NCBI GenBank assembly: GCA_014885115.2
Contig: WKLE02006553.1
Location: 1 to 10,393, forward strand
Reading direction: 5' to 3'
Source: Asterionellopsis glacialis
Taxonomy: Eukaryota > Bacillariophyta > Plagiogrammaphyceae > Rhaphoneidales > Asterionellopsidaceae
DNA length: 10,393 bases
The stretch's first letter is position 1. Each line of letters starts with the position of its first letter. Shown here piece after piece: positions 8,350-10,393 of this stretch. The notes under the pieces are model-generated. The model saw only the letters and a program-made list of their open reading frames with translations, had not been told where the DNA came from and did not search any database. The position numbers and the translations under genes are program-made.

Positions 8350-8565
8350 CATGACATGCGATGGCATTTTTTCCATGACAAGCCCCCCCCCAAAAAAATA
8401 CCCCTTTTTCTATCTGATTGCATTGCATTGGATTTCATTTTCAATCTGCAAAACCAACAAAAAATTCATGTGCAGGTTGCATAATCGCTCTCTGTAAATC
8501 CTGGTTTATGCAAGGGTAATTTTGCGCCTTCTGGGAATGGTTGACCGACGGAATCATTTCGTACC
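8350..8565 (-). repeat. Duplicated block, copy B (3' end and flank of the intact FkbM gene)
   Basis: This is the partner of 5120-5297, in the same orientation. It covers the last 33 or so codons of the intact methyltransferase and 116 bp of downstream flank. That flank is presumably its 3' untranslated region, as it lies just past the stop on the minus strand. Relative to copy A it carries extra C and A runs (about 8382-8398) and an expanded attgcattgcattgg segment. Confidence 0.85.
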
Positions 8566-9419
8566 CAAAATGCGTCATCTTCATTCAAGCCGGGTGATTC
8601 CTTCCACGTTGGACGGGTCGGATGATCCTTCAACCATTGAGTACAATATTCCTTGACCTTTGTCCCCTCGCCCATATTCGCAGTCTTTTCAAGTGTATAA
8701 CCTAGACTTTCCATGAATGGGATCCAATCCCGACAAAGATCATTTTGGGCCTCGTATGTGTACTGATCTGCAAGCCAAACTTCTGTGATTAGATGTGTCA
8801 CCCTTTCCTTGACGGAATCCGCCCCAGCCTTGATGGTTGCAAAGTCCAGACCTTGAATATCAGTCATCAGACACGATACGTCGGTGTAGGATGGTATCGA
8901 ATTCAACAACGCCGTCAGAGTCACGACGGGGACGACGATGAGCTTACCATTATCATGACTCCCCTTCGCATTCCACCAATCCTCCTTTGCGACATTGGCA
9001 AGACTTGACGACTGTCCATCCTTATTGTACGAACGCATCGACATGACGCCCGCCTGATCGGAAACCGCGGCATTTAACACGGTAAGCTGTGGATGGGACG
9101 GAATTTGACATCCCACGACCGGTTCGACAGCGATCGCATGTGCGCATGGTCCCAATGCCACGTCGGGCATCAATGGGTCCAAATTGCTACCGATATTGAT
9201 GACCAAATGTTTCGTCGATGTCGGTAAATCCAATTTGGGCATGTCCATTTCCTTAGTACTCGTGGTACTGCTGGCAATAGCCATGTTTCTCTTGGTCGGT
9301 GCAAAGTCACCTGCCAACAACACGACCGTCACGAATAAGAACGCACAGGCCAACTTAAGAATGGTGTCTTGACCTGGCGCTTTTGAATTTCCTTTCAGCG
9401 TACTAGTCGATGGTAACAT
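8466..9419 (-). CDS. Membrane-anchored FkbM-family SAM-dependent methyltransferase
   Basis: This is a single exon of 317 residues with a TGA stop at 8468-8466. The ATG at 9419 is the first after an in-frame TAG about 100 bases upstream and has A at -3. A hydrophobic segment at about 20-37 follows a short polar N-terminus, so it reads as a type II membrane protein with its catalytic part in the secretory lumen. The fold follows the FkbM pattern: HLVINIGSN (71-79, SAM loop, usually DxGAN), AIAVEP (95-100), LNAAVSDQAG (115-124), QSSSLANV (136-143), VPVVTLTALL (163-172), LMTDIQGLDF (184-193, matching the usual KIDVEGxE) and ITEVW (211-215). The family methylates small molecules and sugars; the substrate here is unknown. 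The C-terminal tail (about 255-317) is outside the core and is the part duplicated at 5212-5443. Family is well supported; location is inferred. Confidence 0.85.
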   Translation of the reverse strand: MLPSTSTLKGNSKAPGQDTILKLACAFLFVTVVLLAGDFAPTKRNMAIASSTTSTKEMDMPKLDLPTSTKHLVINIGSNLDPLMPDVALGPCAHAIAVEPVVGCQIPSHPQLTVLNAAVSDQAGVMSMRSYNKDGQSSSLANVAKEDWWNAKGSHDNGKLIVVPVVTLTALLNSIPSYTDVSCLMTDIQGLDFATIKAGADSVKERVTHLITEVWLADQYTYEAQNDLCRDWIPFMESLGYTLEKTANMGEGTKVKEYCTQWLKDHPTRPTWKESPGLNEDDAFWVRNDSVGQPFPEGAKLPLHKPGFTESDYATCT

Positions 9420-9420
9420 G

Positions 9421-9447
9421 TTGTTGTTGTTGTTGTTGTTGTTGTTG
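9421..9447 (-). repeat. (CAA)9 microsatellite abutting the FkbM start codon
   Basis: Nine uninterrupted TTG units on the plus strand read as (CAA)9 on the coding strand, separated from the ATG by one C, so the leader ends in AACATG. The frame has no ATG or stop inside the repeat. CAA-repeat leaders are known to be unstructured and to support efficient initiation, so the tract could affect translation. Its length probably varies between strains. Confidence 0.9.
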
Positions 9448-9472
9448 AGTACTTCTTCTTGACACTGGATGA

Positions 9473-9479
9473 TTATATA
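9473..9479 (-). promoter_or_regulatory. Possible TATA box for the FkbM gene
   Basis: The minus strand reads TATATAA 54 bases upstream of the ATG. With normal TATA spacing, transcription would begin close to or inside the (CAA)9 tract and leave a very short CAA-rich leader. AT-rich heptamers occur by chance, so this is only a candidate. Confidence 0.25.
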
Positions 9480-9829
9480 CGTTCCCTTCTCCTTCTTTCC
9501 AATTGTTTTCTATCAGGTCTCTCTTACTACCGGTAGTACTGGTAGGGTTTGGTCTTCCTTTTTAATCTTCTTGCGACTCCTCCTGTCGCCTTCTCTCTTT
9601 ATCTTCTGTTTGTATATCCCAAGGGGGAAGTGGAACACACAACACACCACCACAAAAGAAAAACTTGTCCACAGTCCGGCTACTCGTCACAGTCTCGACC
9701 TCAGACGACAGACGGCGACATGCATTGGATTCCCACCAGCATGGGAGGCAAAGAGCAAAAAGGGCCGTTGAGGTGCGCCTGCAGAATGCAGAGTCGTTGA
9801 GAGGAGAACGAGAACCACAATGAATCGAA
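9480..9829. other. Upstream region of the FkbM gene
   Basis: This presumed promoter region is pyrimidine-rich on the plus strand at about 9480-9610. Plus-strand frames at 9469-9771 and 9549-9800 overlap in different phases, start at non-conserved positions and show only Leu/Phe/Ser-rich composition followed by basic residues. I do not call them genes. Confidence 0.45.
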
Positions 9830-10393
9830 GGTATGTTTGTACATACGTTAGTGCTAATTCAAATGTGATCATGTTCTACGAGTAGTTATGCATACTCGTA
9901 TTTACTACGAACGTACGTATACATTTATACGTATTACTGGTCGTAATACTCGTCTCGGACCCGATACGATTACAGTAGGGGTACCAGGTAGGAGTACAGT
10001 ACTGTACGGTATCTGTACTTTATCAGTACAGTACTGGTATTGTCAGGGGGGAAGGGAGAAAGTTCGAACCGTAGAAGTACGGAATATGAGTGCTGTACGG
10101 TACTCCGACTTCTTACAGTATTTTTTGATCTCTCTCACACTGTGCGGAAACCATGCGATTGCTTATTACCCGCCGTGGTACCTGGTAACTGTAACAGTGC
10201 TGTCGTCTTACGAGTTATAAGGGCAAAAAACCGTTTGCTACTAGGAGTACTCGACTAGGAGTACTACTAGAAATAGTAGTAGTTACGCCTCGTAGAAAAA
10301 TGTAGCTGTACCACTACCTTTCGTGGCAAATAGGTTTGTAAGTACCAGGCCTACGATATCTTTATGTAAGTAGAAATTATACCGCGTTTCTAC
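9830..10393. repeat. GTAC-rich low-complexity block with palindromes and a tandem repeat
   Basis: GTAC, TACTCG, TACGTA and AGTACT words recur through the block. It includes the perfect 14-bp palindrome GTACAGTACTGTAC at 9994-10007, a 14-bp period repeat (ctaggagtactcga at 10241-10254, then ctaggagtact at 10255-10265) and the hairpin at 10262-10281. Two open frames (9888-10220 and 10040-10258, plus) overlap in different phases and look like translations of the repeat. No gene is supported. Confidence 0.6.
10262..10281. repeat. 8-bp hairpin with GAAA tetraloop
   Basis: TACTACTA at 10262-10269 and TAGTAGTA at 10274-10281 are exact complements around a GAAA loop. The hairpin sits inside the GTAC-rich block, where such short palindromes are expected from composition. 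A function is not implied. Confidence 0.5.

Noticed and set aside
9469..9771. 100-codon plus-strand frame opposite the FkbM upstream region
   Set aside because: The hydrophobic half is a translation of a pyrimidine-rich tract and a second frame overlaps it. No homology is recognisable.
10062..10070. GTTCGAACC, like a tRNA T-loop
   Set aside because: The flanking bases do not form a T-stem on either strand, and no acceptor, D or anticodon arms can be built.

Overview
The window looks like nuclear DNA of a photosynthetic stramenopile, most likely a diatom. Three things point there. A cyclophilin precursor carries a signal peptide ending in an ASAF-like Ala-Phe site, then a transit peptide, then a twin-arginine lumenal signal. 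Its gene has a short GT-AG intron. A FkbM-type methyltransferase carries an N-terminal membrane anchor. There is no bacterial operon structure and genes are sparse. I cannot name the species.

Three complete protein genes are supported, all on the minus strand: a thylakoid-lumen cyclophilin (3763 down to 2849, two exons), a microbial-type poly(ADP-ribose) glycohydrolase-like protein (6621 down to 5629, one exon) and a membrane-anchored FkbM-family methyltransferase (9419 down to 8466, one exon). They do not form an obvious pathway and seem to be independent transcription units separated by 1.8 to 1.9 kb.

Layout: 1-1690 is AT-rich DNA with no gene, containing one 20-bp tandem duplication. 1691-2848 is intergenic, with a GTAC-rich patch at about 2220-2590. 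2849-3763 is the cyclophilin gene. 3764-4850 is its upstream region, with no supported gene. 4855-5157 holds an unidentified short ORF. 5073-5116 is a strong hairpin. 5120-5443 is a decayed copy of the 3' end and downstream flank of the methyltransferase gene. 5629-6621 is the PARG-like gene. 7060-7260 is a second GTAC-rich block. 7257-7395 may be a scrap of a non-LTR reverse transcriptase, and it runs into two diverged tandem copies of a 177-bp unit (7360-7714). 8350-8565 is the intact partner of the duplicated block. 8466-9419 is the methyltransferase, with a (CAA)9 leader touching its start codon. 9830-10393 is a third GTAC-rich block.

The main structural point is that the same methyltransferase 3' end occurs twice in the same orientation about 3.2 kb apart, with the PARG-like gene between the copies. 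One copy is intact and the other is decayed. This suggests an old tandem or segmental duplication. The most unusual protein is the PARG-like one: it keeps the Gln-Glu-Glu catalytic motif but lacks the Gly-Gly-Gly that normally precedes it.
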